A stretch of DNA of 64,000 nucleotides from Pelomonas sp039929605 (lineage in GTDB: Bacteria > Pseudomonadota > Gammaproteobacteria > Burkholderiales > Burkholderiaceae_C): NCBI RefSeq assembly GCF_039929605.1, contig NZ_JBDSQX010000136.1, positions 1 to 64,000 of the forward strand, in the 5' to 3' direction. Below are positions 63,820 to 64,000 of this stretch, in pieces. The notes under the pieces are model-generated. The model saw only the letters and a list, made by a program, of their open reading frames with translations, made no database searches and had not been told where the DNA came from. The translations under genes were made by a program, and so were the position numbers. The first letter of the stretch is position 1, and each line of letters starts with the position of its first letter.

Positions 63820-64000
63820 TCAGGTCTGGGCGCGGTTGGCGGCGAGCGATCGTTCCTGGTCGGCCTTGCGGTCGGCCACCACGCGGGCCGCGTGCGGGCG
63901 TTCGCCGATGAGCTTGGCGTAGGGCTTCCAGTCCACACCGCCGGCGGCGAGCAGGTCCTCGCCGTAGATCACCTTGGTCGACATCGCGACGAGGGGCAGG
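63820..64000 (-). CDS. Glutathione S-transferase-like C-terminus (partial, 5' end outside window)
   Basis: The minus-strand frame stops with TGA at 63820-63822 and runs off the right edge. The visible 59 residues include STKVIYGEDLLAAGGVDWKP, YAKLIGERPHAARV and DRKADQERSLAA. This resembles the last helices of glutathione S-transferases common in Burkholderiales. The N-terminal thioredoxin-like domain lies outside the window, so the call rests only on the C-terminal style. Confidence 0.6.
   Translation of the reverse strand, partial: LPLVAMSTKVIYGEDLLAAGGVDWKPYAKLIGERPHAARVVADRKADQERSLAANRAQT

Overview
The window is GC-rich, densely coded DNA from what looks like a betaproteobacterium of the order Burkholderiales, plausibly the Roseateles/Pelomonas/Mitsuaria group. 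This is inference from gene content and style: PEP-CTERM and GlyGly-CTERM-like surface proteins, many TonB receptors, PaaH/PcaF-type beta-oxidation genes, TrhO, and several GGDEF proteins. No rRNA, tRNA or CRISPR array was seen. Both ends cut genes: a receiver-domain C-terminus at the left and a glutathione S-transferase-like C-terminus at the right.

1-13 kb: a queuosine-precursor transporter, a PEP-CTERM protein, a TonB receptor/S9 peptidase pair separated by a strong terminator-like hairpin, a YpfH-like esterase lacking its serine nucleophile, a Fic protein, an M14 carboxypeptidase, and a LytS/LytTR two-component pair. 13-28 kb: a three-gene beta-oxidation operon (hydratase, dehydrogenase, thiolase) joined by ATGA overlaps, a geranylgeranyl-reductase-family flavoprotein, a second TonB receptor, malate synthase G with a divergent LysR regulator, an acyl-CoA ligase and TrpS. 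Two inverted structured repeats lie between the convergent LysR and ligase genes.

28-39 kb: a coherent beta-glucan/beta-glucoside utilisation locus. A LacI-family repressor is divergent from a TonB receptor, GH1 beta-glucosidase, CUT1 ABC transporter (binding protein, two permeases, ATPase) and secreted GH30 hydrolase. A perfect 14-bp palindrome just downstream of a TTGACA promoter is the likely operator. Oligosaccharides would cross the outer membrane through the TonB receptor, be trimmed by GH30, cross the inner membrane through the ABC importer and be hydrolysed by GH1.

39-48 kb: the accessory region. Psd and trhO are followed by a TonB receptor/yfiR pair that sits between the real trhO 3' end and a diverged duplicate of that 3' end. 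Next comes a peptide-export cassette on the minus strand: an HlyD-type adaptor, a small double-glycine-leader precursor, a CPBP intramembrane protease and a C39 peptidase-ABC exporter. Part of it is AT-rich, and a perfect palindrome precedes the precursor. This is the best candidate here for an undescribed system.

48-64 kb: a divergent MurA paralogue, a TIGR02285-like binding protein, an inverted-repeat element, an RluA-type pseudouridine synthase, two diguanylate cyclases around an amino-acid-binding protein, an HDOD protein, a TSUP transporter, topoisomerase III flanked by hairpin-rich repeats, a SET-domain methyltransferase preceded by a tiny upstream ORF built on a 12-bp tandem repeat, a biotin ligase, a SPOR-like membrane protein and a secreted subtilase.
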